Origin: a bacterium
Lineage (GTDB): Bacteria > UBA8248
Assembly (NCBI GenBank): GCA_030922375.1
Contig: JAVEPB010000186.1
Coordinates: 1 to 33,251 of the forward strand
Direction of reading: 5' to 3'
DNA length: 33,251 nt
The position numbers and the translations under genes are program-made. Shown here piece by piece: positions 1 to 7,818 of the stretch. Position 1 is the stretch's first letter. Each line of letters opens with the position of its first letter. The notes beneath the pieces are model-generated. The model was not told the origin of the DNA. It worked only from the letters and a program-made list of their open reading frames with translations, and did no database searches.

Positions 1-1
1 G

Positions 2-709
2 GGCAGGGGATTTCCGGCGGCCGGCTACAGGGTGCCGACAGTGGCCGCCGCGGTCTTGTTCGATCTCGCTTCGGGAGGGGGGGATGTTCGGCCCGATGCT
101 GGCATGGGCCGCGCCGCCTGCGAAGCCGCTGTGGACCGGGAAGGCCCCCAGGGAAGCGTCGGCGCGGGCACAGGCGCTACGGTGGGCAAACTCCTGGGCC
201 GGGAGCGGGCGATGAAAGGCGGGTTCGGGACGGCCAGCGTGCAACTGCCCAGAGGCGGTGTCGTGGGCTCCGTGGCGGCGGTGAATGCCTATGGCGGAGT
301 GCACGATCCCGGTACCGGCATTGCGCTCGCCGGTCCGCGCGGCGAGGCGCCCGAGGGAGGTATCGTCGATACGACTCACTACCTCCGCACCCGGGGCCGC
401 CTCCACGAGGGGTTTTCCGACCCGGGGGAGAACACCACGCTCGGTGTTGTCGCGACCGACGTTCAACTGACGAAACCCGAAACCCAGAAGCTCTCGCAAA
501 TGGCGGCGAACGGTCTGATCAAAACCGTGCGGCCCTCCTACACCACTGTGGACGGGGATGTCGTATTCGCCGTATCGCGCGGGGATAAAAAAGAATCCCT
601 CGATGTGGTCGGCGCGGCGGCCCAGGTGGCTCTCGCCCGCGCCATATGCCGCGCCGTCGTCGAGGCGGACGGTTTCGGTCTTCTCCCGGCCTGGCGCGAC
701 TTGGGATGA
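2..709 (+). CDS. P1-family (DmpA/NylC-type) N-terminal-nucleophile hydrolase, 5' truncated by window edge
   Basis: C-terminal two-thirds of a peptidase family S58/P1 protein. The frame is open from base 2, and residues before the first possible start (GTG at 32) still look like the family (GRGFPAAGYRVPTVAAAVLFD), so the true start lies outside the window. Family members cleave themselves to expose an N-terminal Ser/Thr nucleophile and act as aminopeptidases or amide/oligomer hydrolases. The sequence GENTTLGVVATD (Asn-Thr at about bases 431-436) matches the NylC-type autocleavage site, so the mature small subunit should begin at that Thr. The stop overlaps the next ATG by 4 nt (ATGA), coupling it to the MFS transporter. 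Substrate unknown; beta-peptides, D-amino-acid amides or 6-aminohexanoate-like oligomers are the known family range. Confidence 0.88.
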   Translation, partial: GRGFPAAGYRVPTVAAAVLFDLASGGGDVRPDAGMGRAACEAAVDREGPQGSVGAGTGATVGKLLGRERAMKGGFGTASVQLPRGGVVGSVAAVNAYGGVHDPGTGIALAGPRGEAPEGGIVDTTHYLRTRGRLHEGFSDPGENTTLGVVATDVQLTKPETQKLSQMAANGLIKTVRPSYTTVDGDVVFAVSRGDKKESLDVVGAAAQVALARAICRAVVEADGFGLLPAWRDLG

Positions 710-1938
710 CGGCGGGCAGAGGCGAGATTCCTTCCGCCCCGCGGGGGCCCGCTCCCTGGGGGCGGCGAGATTATTTCGATCTGACCCTGATCGGTTCGGC
801 CCATGGATTGAGCGACGGCTTCTCGAACATGCTTGTTCCGGTCCTGGCGCTTATCGTGGCCGACCTGGGTCTCTCGACCGTCGAAGCCGGAACGTTGCTC
901 AGCACGTTCAGCCTGGCGACATTTCTGTTTTTATATCCTCTCTCCATTCTGGCCGATTACACGGGCCGCAAAAAGGCGATAGTCATCGCCGGGTTGGGCC
1001 TGTCCGCCGTGTCGTTTGTCATGATGGGCTGGATGCATAGCTTCGCCTCTCTTCTCGTGCTCTCTTTCCTGGCCGGAGCGGGAAACTCCACCTACCACCC
1101 CTGCGGCACGGCACTCGCCGCCGAGCGATTTTCGTCGCACCGCTCGTTCGCCATCTCCTATCACGGACTCGGGGGCAATATCGGGACGAGTGTCATGCCG
1201 CTTCTTCAGGCGGCCATCGCCGCCGTGGCGAACTGGAGAATCGCTGTTGTCGCCTGCGCGGTTCCCGCTCTGGCCCTGCTGCCGATGGTGGGGGTTCGTT
1301 TTCACGGGAAATCGGCCGGGGCGGCCGCACCGCACAAGGAAGAAAGTGTCCGGTCGATGCTGGTCCGTGTCTTCCGGAACAGAAATGTCATTCTTCTTGC
1401 GCTGACCTATATGCTTCGGGGAATCGGAACGAAGGGGATGATTGGGTTCCTGCCCTTGATCGCATCGAAAAAACTGGGGATGGATACGGCGGCCATCGGA
1501 TTAGCCGTTTCTCTTTACTTCGCGGCCGGGGCGGTTTCGAAACCCCTCATGGGCTACTTGTATTCCCGTTGGGGGGCACGAGCCGCTCTGATGGCGCCTC
1601 TTCTCGGGGCCGGGGCGCTGACCGTGGCCGTCCCGTTCGCGAAATGGGATACCGCCCTGATCTTGATCTCGATGATGGTGGGGGTCTTCAGCTTCGTGAG
1701 CCCCATCATCCTCACGGCGACGGCCGACCTTTCGGAGCCCGAGGTGCTTGCCTCCTCCGTTGGCGTGATTTACACCATGCATGGCCTGAATTTTATCGCC
1801 CCCCTGGCGGGAGGGTGGCTGGCGGAGCGCTATAATCTGGACGTGAGTTTTTTCTTCTATGGGGTCGTCACCTGGTCGGCGATGCTGGTGGCGGTCCGGT
1901 TGCCAGGAAAAAAAGTGAATCCACAACGCAACTCGTGA
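706..1938 (+). CDS. MFS transporter, fosmidomycin-resistance (Fsr)-like
   Basis: A 410-residue inner-membrane major facilitator with about 12 hydrophobic segments and the usual central hydrophilic loop (around residues 190-220). The loop between TM2 and TM3 has the MFS motif-A type sequence ADYTGRKKA. The segment GAGNSTYHPCGTALAAE resembles the Fsr/antibiotic efflux subgroup. The ATG at 706 overlaps the stop of the P1 hydrolase (ATGA), so the two are probably translationally coupled. An in-frame GTG further upstream would only extend it inside the hydrolase gene. Likely role: export or import of a compound linked to the hydrolase. The substrate cannot be read from sequence. Confidence 0.9.
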   Translation: MTAGRGEIPSAPRGPAPWGRRDYFDLTLIGSAHGLSDGFSNMLVPVLALIVADLGLSTVEAGTLLSTFSLATFLFLYPLSILADYTGRKKAIVIAGLGLSAVSFVMMGWMHSFASLLVLSFLAGAGNSTYHPCGTALAAERFSSHRSFAISYHGLGGNIGTSVMPLLQAAIAAVANWRIAVVACAVPALALLPMVGVRFHGKSAGAAAPHKEESVRSMLVRVFRNRNVILLALTYMLRGIGTKGMIGFLPLIASKKLGMDTAAIGLAVSLYFAAGAVSKPLMGYLYSRWGARAALMAPLLGAGALTVAVPFAKWDTALILISMMVGVFSFVSPIILTATADLSEPEVLASSVGVIYTMHGLNFIAPLAGGWLAERYNLDVSFFFYGVVTWSAMLVAVRLPGKKVNPQRNS

Positions 1939-1952
1939 AATGGGAGATAATG

Positions 1953-2345
1953 ATGCCTCGAGAATATTTCAAGGGGACCTGGCAGGAGGATCGGTCTTTT
2001 TCACCGGCGGTCGTTACGCGGGGGGGGAAGACGGTGTGGCTCGCCGGGGTGGGAATGTGGCGGGACGAGGAGGGAAACTCGCTGGCGGGGGACTTCGATG
2101 CCCAGGTGCACGCTTCATTCGCGCAAATCGGCCAGACGCTCGCCCGCGCCGGCGGGAAACTCACCGACATCGTGACGATGACGGTTTTTATCCTCGATGT
2201 GCGCCACGGAAACCAGTTCGTCGAGCTCCGCAAGGAGTATTTTCCCGAAAATTTCCCTGGCAGCGCCCTGATTACGGTTGCGGGGTTCGCCAAACCCGAG
2301 ATGATGGTGGAAATTCAGGCCATCGCCGTTGTCGGAGACGAATAA
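1953..2345 (+). CDS. RidA/YjgF-YER057c-UK114 family protein, non-archetypal
   Basis: A 130-residue trimeric-fold RidA-family protein. Recognisable blocks are the F..QIGQTLARAGGKLTDIVTMTVF segment and the C-terminal VEIQAIAVV. Archetypal RidA deaminates reactive enamine/imine intermediates using a conserved Arg in the block before VEIEAIA. Here that block reads PGSALITVAGF, with Ser/Ala where the Arg is expected, so canonical imine deaminase activity is doubtful. It may belong to the Rid4-7-type subfamilies often found in catabolic operons. Start chosen at ATG 1953 because GGGAG (1942-1946) lies 6 nt upstream; ATG 1950 is only 3 nt away and GTG 1935 overlaps the MFS stop. It is the third gene of the hydrolase-transporter operon. 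Confidence 0.87.
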   Translation: MPREYFKGTWQEDRSFSPAVVTRGGKTVWLAGVGMWRDEEGNSLAGDFDAQVHASFAQIGQTLARAGGKLTDIVTMTVFILDVRHGNQFVELRKEYFPENFPGSALITVAGFAKPEMMVEIQAIAVVGDE

Positions 2346-2356
2346 TCCGCTTTCGG

Positions 2357-2734
2357 TCAGGCGGTTTTCTTCGTTTTTTCCTGGTAGCGCTGGTTGGCCG
2401 CCTCGATTTCCGCGGCGTGGGTCTCGGCCCAGTATCCCAATTCGGTGAGCGGGCCGACGAGCGTTAACCCAAGGGCTGTGAGCGAATACTCCACCTTCGG
2501 CGGGACAACGGGATGCACCTTCCGTTCGACCAGCCCGTCCGCCTCGAGTTCGCGCAGGGTTTGGGTCAGCATCTTCTGCGATATGCCGCCGATGGTCCTT
2601 CTCAGCTCGGAATAGCGCATCGTGCGCATGGAAAGGCAGCGAACGACCAGGCCGGTCCATTTGCTCAGCAGGCGCGCCATGATTTTGCGGCCGGGGCAGT
2701 CGACACAAAAAACCTCGGGATTACGTAAGCTCAT
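2357..2734 (-). CDS. HxlR-family winged-helix transcriptional regulator
   Basis: A 125-residue HxlR/MarR-like DNA-binding protein. The N-terminal CVDCPGRKIMARLLSKWTGL corresponds to the family's Cys-containing first helix and GKW motif. RYSELRRTIGGISQKMLTQ is the recognition helix region, LRELEADGLVERKV leads into the wing, and VEYSLTALG is the characteristic closing block. The N-terminal Cys residues could sense electrophiles or oxidants, as in YodB/HypR-type members; this is inference. It converges on the RidA gene with an 11-bp gap and is divergent from the binding-protein gene at 2927, so it is a candidate regulator of that ABC locus. Confidence 0.92.
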   Translation of the reverse strand: MSLRNPEVFCVDCPGRKIMARLLSKWTGLVVRCLSMRTMRYSELRRTIGGISQKMLTQTLRELEADGLVERKVHPVVPPKVEYSLTALGLTLVGPLTELGYWAETHAAEIEAANQRYQEKTKKTA

Positions 2735-2821
2735 CAGTAATAACCTCTTGTTTTATATCGAATAAAATTTACGCTTCCTTTCTCGTCGAGAGGAGCGAAC
2801 CAGAAGGTATGTATATAACAA

Positions 2822-2833
2822 ATAGGTGCCTAT
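2822..2833. promoter_or_regulatory. Candidate operator palindrome in the HxlR/ABC divergent region
   Basis: The 192-bp gap 2735-2926 between the divergent HxlR and binding-protein genes is clearly AT-richer than the flanking genes. It contains the perfect inverted repeat ATAGG-TG-CCTAT. A dyad midway between a regulator and a divergent transport gene is the usual position for a local operator. No convincing -35/-10 pair was found, so the promoters themselves are not marked. Confidence 0.3.
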
Positions 2834-2926
2834 AGTGTAAATAGAGCGAGAATAATTTACTCTCCAGTGCGCGCAAAAAATTATGGTTTCACGACCGATT
2901 TTTCTTGTCCAACGGGGGAAATTCCG

Positions 2927-3955
2927 ATGAAAATTCTGCACGTTTTCGTAACATTTCTTGTTTTCCTGGGGATGGCCGCAGTCCAGGGGCCGTACCCGGC
3001 CGGGGCGGCGGACAAGTTTGTAGTGGGGATGCCCGTCCGCCCCCCCATCGTCGTTCACCTTCCGGTCTTCTATGCCCTCGACAAGGGTATATTCAAGAAA
3101 AACGGCCTCGACGTCGAGGTGAAGTTTTTCCGAGGTGGCAACGCCACCCACCGCGCCATCACGAGCGCGGGGTCCAATCTCGACGCCACCGTTGCCCCGG
3201 CTGCCCTCGCCATGATTGGAATCACGAAGGGAAGCGGCATTAAGCTGTTTCACTCCATGGTCTACAAGCTCGAAGCGCAAATCGCCGCCGCGCCCGGGAT
3301 CGACAAAGTGCAAAAACTCCGTGGGCGGACGATGGGGATCGAGGGCCGGGGAGGGTTCAGCCACCTCGCCATCCGCTCAATTCTGGGGCCCGCGGGCGTA
3401 GCGGACAAGGAAGTGAAATACATGAAAACGCCGCCGCCGGCGCGCGTTCCCTTCCTGCTCAAGAAAAAAGTGGACGCCGTTGTCATACACGTCGAGCAGG
3501 TTCTTCTGGCACAGAAAAAGCGGCCGGGCGTCACCGCGCTGGCCAACCTCTGGGAGGTTCGGCCGCATCAATTTTTCGGGGCTTTCATGGCGCGCGACAG
3601 CCAGATCGAAAAAAAGAAGGACACCTACGTCCGTTTCGCGGTGTCGATGATGCAGGCGACGCGCCGGATATACAAGGACAAGGCGGGATTTCTCCAGACC
3701 GCGAAAAAGTGGCTGCGCCCGGTCTATAAGAAAAATTTCGAAGTGGTCGAGAAGACCTACGACTTTTTCGTGAAAGAGCGCATCTGGGCGGTGAACAGCG
3801 GTATGCCCAAAAAGACGATCGAGTGGACCGGCCAGTTCCTCAAAAAGCTGGGAAAGATCAAGAAGGCGGTTCCGCCGCCAGCGTCATTCGTCGCCACAGG
3901 GGTGGCCAAGGCCGCCCTCGCCAAAGTTGGGGAGATTTCTCCCTACGAGAGATAG
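2927..3955 (+). CDS. ABC transporter periplasmic substrate-binding protein, NMT1/THI5-like (copy 1)
   Basis: A 342-residue binding protein of the SsuA/TauA/ThiY (NMT1-like) fold. ATG 2927 was chosen for the GGGGGAA at 2914-2920 and because it gives a clean Sec signal peptide (residues 1-28, cleavage after AGA-A). The mature start DKFVVGMPVRPPIVVHLPVFYALDKG is the typical first strand/helix of the fold. Conserved blocks GIEGRGGFSH and KTPPPARVPFL also occur in the second copy at 7819-8850, and the two align almost without gaps over their full length. Relatives bind sulfonates, nitrate, pyrimidines, riboflavin or aromatic compounds; the ligand here is unknown. It heads the locus that continues with two MBL hydrolases and the ATPase-permease pair. 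Confidence 0.9.
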   Translation: MKILHVFVTFLVFLGMAAVQGPYPAGAADKFVVGMPVRPPIVVHLPVFYALDKGIFKKNGLDVEVKFFRGGNATHRAITSAGSNLDATVAPAALAMIGITKGSGIKLFHSMVYKLEAQIAAAPGIDKVQKLRGRTMGIEGRGGFSHLAIRSILGPAGVADKEVKYMKTPPPARVPFLLKKKVDAVVIHVEQVLLAQKKRPGVTALANLWEVRPHQFFGAFMARDSQIEKKKDTYVRFAVSMMQATRRIYKDKAGFLQTAKKWLRPVYKKNFEVVEKTYDFFVKERIWAVNSGMPKKTIEWTGQFLKKLGKIKKAVPPPASFVATGVAKAALAKVGEISPYER

Positions 3956-4038
3956 CCGATTCTGCCGACTTGAGGGCAGGTCGCGACGGGGATTTTGTGG
4001 AGGATCAAACCGAAAGCGATGAAAACTAAGGGATGCCT

Positions 4039-4854
4039 ATGGAACTCATCCTCTTAGGAACGGGGGCTCCCCCGCCCACTCCTAAGAGCAGCGGCCAAGC
4101 CGACGGCATTGTGGCGGACGGGAAGCTCTATCTCGTGGACGCGGGAAGAAATGTCTCCCGCCAGATTTCGTCGGCCGGATTTGCGGTCAAGGGAGTGGAC
4201 CACCTCTTTTTCACGCATTTCCACTCCGACCATTACATGGGGTTTGGTGATTTTTTCATCACGCGCTGGATCACGGGCGCCAAAACGCCACTACGGGTGT
4301 ACGGTCCCGCTCCGGTGGAGGAGATTGTCAAGCGAACCCTTCACTGGCTCGAATACGACATCGAGGTGCGCGTTGCGGAGGGAAGGCCGCGCCACGGCTG
4401 CGATATGGAGGTGACCGTTCTATCGCCCGGCGATGCACTCGAGGTGGACGGCATCCAGATCGGGGTCGAGAGGGGGACCCATCACGGAAACGTGGAGGAC
4501 ATGCTTTCCTACCGGTTCGATGCGGAAGGCCGCTCGATCGTTCTTGCCAGCGACGGCAGTCCGACGGATAAGCTGGTCCCCTTCGCGCGTGGGGCGGACG
4601 TGCTCGTGATGCATCCCTGCGTGGCGGCGCAAATCGTTGAGAAAATGGGACAGACGCCGGAGCAGGCGAAAATCATCGCATCCCACCACGCGACGAGCGA
4701 AGATATCGGGCGGACTGCCGAGGAGGCCGGAGTGAACACAGTGGTTCTCTCCCATATTCTCCCACCCATGGCGCCCCGGGATGAACTCTGCAGCGAAATC
4801 GCGCGAATCTTCGGCGGCCAGATCATCGCCGGGGATGACCTTCAGCGCTTATAA
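4039..4854 (+). CDS. Metallo-beta-lactamase-fold hydrolase, RNase Z/arylsulfatase-like (copy a)
   Basis: A 271-residue MBL-fold enzyme. The metal motif THFHSDH places ligands at H60, H62, D64 and H65. Further conserved sites are HH148-149, D172 in ASDG, H192 in MHPC and H239 in LSHILPP, the same order as in RNase Z-like COG1234 proteins. Start set at ATG 4039 rather than 4033: AAGGG (4028-4032) abuts 4033 but sits 6 nt before 4039, and 4039 gives exactly the length and N-terminus of the downstream paralogue. No signal peptide, so cytoplasmic. RNase Z's long exosite arm is not evident, so a small-molecule ester, lactone or phosphodiester substrate is more likely than tRNA. It lies 83 bp after the binding-protein gene. 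Confidence 0.88.
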   Translation: MELILLGTGAPPPTPKSSGQADGIVADGKLYLVDAGRNVSRQISSAGFAVKGVDHLFFTHFHSDHYMGFGDFFITRWITGAKTPLRVYGPAPVEEIVKRTLHWLEYDIEVRVAEGRPRHGCDMEVTVLSPGDALEVDGIQIGVERGTHHGNVEDMLSYRFDAEGRSIVLASDGSPTDKLVPFARGADVLVMHPCVAAQIVEKMGQTPEQAKIIASHHATSEDIGRTAEEAGVNTVVLSHILPPMAPRDELCSEIARIFGGQIIAGDDLQRL

Positions 4855-4905
4855 GGCCGGTGGTTTGGCCGTCATCTGAATTTTTCCCGGACAGGAAAAC
4901 GACAA

Positions 4906-5721
4906 ATGGATCTCATTCTTCTGGGGACGGGTTCCCCACCCCCCGATCCCAGCACAAGCGGCCACGCCGACGGAATCGTGGTCGATGATCGTCTTTATCT
5001 GCTCGACGCGGGCAGAAACGTGTGCCGCCAGATCGCGGCCGCCGGCTTCCCGGTCCAAGGGGTGGACCATCTGTTTTTCACCCATTTCCACTCGGACCAT
5101 TTCACCGGCTTCGCCGATTTTTACATCACGCGCTGGCTGTTTGGAGCTCTGACACCACTGAAGGTCTGGGGCCCCGCCCCTGTCGAAGAGCACGTTAAGC
5201 GCATGCTCCACTATTACGAATACGATATCGAAATCCGCGCAGAGGAGGGCAAGCCGCGCGAGGGGCTGGGAATCGAAGTTGCTACTCTTGATCCGGGCGA
5301 TTCAATCGAGGTGGACGGCATCAAGATCATGGTCGAGAAGGGCACCCATCACGGAAACGTGGATGACATTCTCTCTTATCGCTTCGAGGCCGAGGGCCGG
5401 GTTATCGTCATTGCGAGCGACGGCGGGCCGACGGAGAAACTGGTTCCCTTCGCGAAGGGAGCGGATATTCTCGTGATGCATCCCTGCGTGCCGGACATGA
5501 TTGTCGAATTGATAGGGCAGACCCCCGAGATGGCCGAAATCATCGCGGGCCATCATGCCAAGACCGACGAGATAGGACGAACGGCGACGGACGCCGAGGT
5601 GGGGATGGTGGTCCTTTCCCATCTCACGCCGCCCAGGGCGCCCGGGGAGTTGGTGGTCGAGGAAATTTCCCGTTATTACAAGGGGAACATCGCCGCCGGA
5701 GAGGACCTCCAGCGTTTTTGA
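4906..5721 (+). CDS. Metallo-beta-lactamase-fold hydrolase, RNase Z/arylsulfatase-like (copy b)
   Basis: Tandem paralogue of the preceding gene: also 271 residues, alignable without gaps and about two-thirds identical by eye. All metal ligands are kept (THFHSDH at 59-65, THHGNV, ASDG, MHPC, LSHLTPP). AGGA at 4893-4896 precedes ATG 4906. Differences cluster around residues 66-80 and 195-210, near the expected substrate pocket, consistent with specialisation for related substrates or with a heterodimer; both are inference. Family members of this kind are usually dimeric with a dinuclear zinc centre. The gene ends about 160 bp before a terminator-like hairpin that separates it from the ATPase gene. 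Confidence 0.88.
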   Translation: MDLILLGTGSPPPDPSTSGHADGIVVDDRLYLLDAGRNVCRQIAAAGFPVQGVDHLFFTHFHSDHFTGFADFYITRWLFGALTPLKVWGPAPVEEHVKRMLHYYEYDIEIRAEEGKPREGLGIEVATLDPGDSIEVDGIKIMVEKGTHHGNVDDILSYRFEAEGRVIVIASDGGPTEKLVPFAKGADILVMHPCVPDMIVELIGQTPEMAEIIAGHHAKTDEIGRTATDAEVGMVVLSHLTPPRAPGELVVEEISRYYKGNIAAGEDLQRF

Positions 5722-5880
5722 GCGGGAATTTCATCCCCTTTTATCAAGAACAAATGGGCTGAAACCCGGAAATGTTGGTGTTTTGTTGAAGGAAAAAATG
5801 AAGTAAAATTGTCAGATAATAAAATTATGTTTGAGTTGGTGCAAAATTCTCCAATTGGCAATCGATAATTCGGGGTAGTT

Positions 5881-5912
5881 CCGGCCCTGGCCCAGGCCGG
5901 GTATTTGTTTTT
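5881..5912 (+). terminator. Possible intrinsic terminator or attenuator before the ABC ATPase gene
   Basis: The hairpin at 5881-5900 (CCGGC[C]CTG-GCC-CAGGCCGG, eight pairs with one bulged C) is followed by the T-rich GTATTTGTTTTTG. It lies in the 247-bp gap 5722-5968, 56 bp before the ATPase start, so it could end the MBL transcript or tune readthrough into the ATPase-permease pair. The rest of the gap (about 5770-5875) is AT-rich and could hold a promoter, but no clear -35/-10 pair was found. Confidence 0.4.
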
Positions 5913-5968
5913 GACTCTCCCGGGCTTTTCTCCGGCGGGGCTTATCGGTAAAGGAAATTGATAGGTTT

Positions 5969-6916
5969 ATGACGCAATCATTGACCGAAAGAGAAGTTTG
6001 GCTGCACCTCAAGGGTGTGCACAAGTACTACGGCGATCTTCATGTGCTCGATTCCATCGATATCGTTGTGCACGAGGAAGAAATTGTCACCATTCTGGGG
6101 CCGAGTGGCTGCGGAAAGACGACGCTTCTCAGGATTTTGAACGGCCTCATTCCGCACGACGCGGGCGACGTTCTCTACAAAGGCGAAGGGGTGACCGGGC
6201 CGCGCCCGGAGATGGCGATGGTGTTCCAGCATTTTGGCCTCTTTCCCTGGAAGCGTCTGAGCCAGAACATCGGCTACGGACTGAATTTGCAGGGGCTCTC
6301 AGAAGAGGATATTGACGAACTGGTGGACCATTACACCTGGTTCATCGGCCCTCCGAAGCGCTGGATTCAGAATATCGCCTATTGGCTGAATCTGCGGAGA
6401 CGCTCAAAAGAGGAAATCGACAAGCTGGTGAGCCATTACACAAATTTGGTTGGATTGGAAGGTTTTGAAAACAACTTTCCCGCCGAACTCTCCGGCGGTA
6501 TGCAGCAGCGCGCCGGCCTGGCGCGCGCGCTGGCTACCCAGGCCGATGTCCTCCTTCTCGACGAGCCTTTTGGCGCGCTGGATGCGCTGACGAGGGAACA
6601 ACTCCAGGATGAGCTTTTGAAGATCAACGAAGCCGAGCCCAAGGCCATGATTTTTATCACGCACAGTATCGACGAGGCGCTTTTGCTCGGCGACCGGGTG
6701 TTGGTGATGACGCCCCAGCCCGGCGAGATACGATTCGAGATGGAAACCGGGTTCGGCCGGGGCAGGGACCTCGAGGCGATTCGCGGAAGCCAGCGCTTTC
6801 AGGAACTCCGCCATTATCTGTGGGAATTGCTGAGAAACCCTGGCCAGATGCCCGACCCGCTCCCGGAGGAGTCGGAGCTACGCGGCGCGGCGGTGAATGA
6901 GGGGAGCGGGGCATGA
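5969..6916 (+). CDS. ABC transporter ATP-binding protein (SsuB/TauB-like) with internal duplication
   Basis: A 315-residue cytoplasmic ATPase that should energise the permease encoded next. Motifs in order: Walker A GPSGCGKTT (44-52), Q-loop Gln87, signature LSGGMQQR (174-181), Walker B VLLLDEPFG (194-202), D-loop ALD, and H-loop His232. It is longer than the usual 255-265 residues. Part of the excess is a tandem duplication of residues 93-127 as 128-162, inside the helical subdomain between the Q-loop and signature. The rest is a hydrophilic C-terminal tail after about residue 260. All catalytic motifs are intact, so it is probably functional. The stop overlaps the permease ATG by 4 nt. Confidence 0.93.
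   Translation: MTQSLTEREVWLHLKGVHKYYGDLHVLDSIDIVVHEEEIVTILGPSGCGKTTLLRILNGLIPHDAGDVLYKGEGVTGPRPEMAMVFQHFGLFPWKRLSQNIGYGLNLQGLSEEDIDELVDHYTWFIGPPKRWIQNIAYWLNLRRRSKEEIDKLVSHYTNLVGLEGFENNFPAELSGGMQQRAGLARALATQADVLLLDEPFGALDALTREQLQDELLKINEAEPKAMIFITHSIDEALLLGDRVLVMTPQPGEIRFEMETGFGRGRDLEAIRGSQRFQELRHYLWELLRNPGQMPDPLPEESELRGAAVNEGSGA
6245..6454 (+). repeat. Tandem duplication of a 105-bp in-frame unit inside the ABC ATPase gene
   Basis: Unit 1 is 6245-6349 (residues 93-127, starting PWKRLSQNIGYGLNL) and unit 2 is 6350-6454 (residues 128-162, starting PPKRWIQNIAYWLNL). They have equal length, align without gaps, and share 20 of 35 residues including the ends IDxLVxHYT. The nucleotides have diverged at many third positions, so the event is old and has been kept in frame. 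Single-copy relatives have one such segment running from FPW to LVGL before the signature motif. Confidence 0.85.
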
Positions 6917-7749
6917 CGACGGAAACCAAATCAGCCGAGGCCATGGCCCGGAAAACCGAGGAAGCCGAAGTCTCCCCCTTCGGTTGGATCATCGACCCCG
7001 CCGTTTATATCCGGGTTCTCTCCATCCTTGTTGTCATCGGCGGCTGGGAGTTGCTCGGCCAGATCAGCTATATATCGCCGTCCACATTCAGCTGGCCCAG
7101 CGCCATCATCGCCGCGTTTTTCGAGTTGATTCGCAACGGCCAGATGATGGCGGCGGCCCATGAGAGCTCGGTCATCCTCGTCGCCGGTCTCGGCATCGCG
7201 ATCCCTTCGGGGATTGTGATTGGTATCGCTATGGGCCGCTTCAAGACCTGGGAATATATCCTCGACACCTACGTTTACGCCCTATACGCCACGCCCGTCG
7301 TGGCGCTCGCGTTTCCCATCGCCATGGTGCTCGGCGTGGATTTTGCCGGAAAAACAACAATCGTCGTTTTCTTTGCTATCATGCCGGTCATCGTGAACGT
7401 ATTTCACGGGGTACGGAACGTGGACCCCTTCCTGATGGAGGTGACAAGGTCCTTTTGCTCAAGCGAGTGGCAGCGCTGGCGCGATCTGATCTTCCCCTCG
7501 ATGGTCCCCTACCTGGTGGCGGGCCTCGGCCTCTCCTTCGGGCGCGGGCTCGTGGGAATGGTGGTGGCCGAGTTCCTGATGAGCATCTCGGGGCTGGGCG
7601 CCCTCAGCCAGGACTACACGGGCGAACTCGAGCTCGACAAGGGTCTCGCCCCGGTCGTGCTTTTGATGATAACGGGAATCGTCCTGACGAAGCTGGTGAA
7701 TATCTGTGAGAATAAGTTTTCTTCCTGGCGTACGCACAGTGAAGGATAA
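6913..7749 (+). CDS. ABC transporter permease, SsuC/TauC-type (BPD_transp_1)
   Basis: A 278-residue inner-membrane permease with about six hydrophobic segments after a hydrophilic N-terminus of roughly 30 residues. The EAA-type coupling loop lies around MEVTRSFCSSEWQRWRDLIF, followed by PSMVPYLVAGLGLSFGRGL as in nitrate/sulfonate/taurine permeases. It overlaps the ATPase stop by 4 nt (ATGA), so the pair is translationally coupled and should form the transport core. The second binding-protein gene follows after 69 bp. Substrate specificity is expected to come from the two binding proteins. Confidence 0.92.
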   Translation: MTTETKSAEAMARKTEEAEVSPFGWIIDPAVYIRVLSILVVIGGWELLGQISYISPSTFSWPSAIIAAFFELIRNGQMMAAAHESSVILVAGLGIAIPSGIVIGIAMGRFKTWEYILDTYVYALYATPVVALAFPIAMVLGVDFAGKTTIVVFFAIMPVIVNVFHGVRNVDPFLMEVTRSFCSSEWQRWRDLIFPSMVPYLVAGLGLSFGRGLVGMVVAEFLMSISGLGALSQDYTGELELDKGLAPVVLLMITGIVLTKLVNICENKFSSWRTHSEG

Positions 7750-7818
7750 TTTGGTTGAAATGTTGAGATGGGATATTTGGACAACCTGGTTCCATTTAAA
7801 CGAAGAGGAGACGGTCAA

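Noticed and set aside
4033-4038. Start of MBL copy a at ATG 4033
   Set aside because: The Shine-Dalgarno abuts it directly; ATG 4039 has correct spacing and matches the paralogue's N-terminus.
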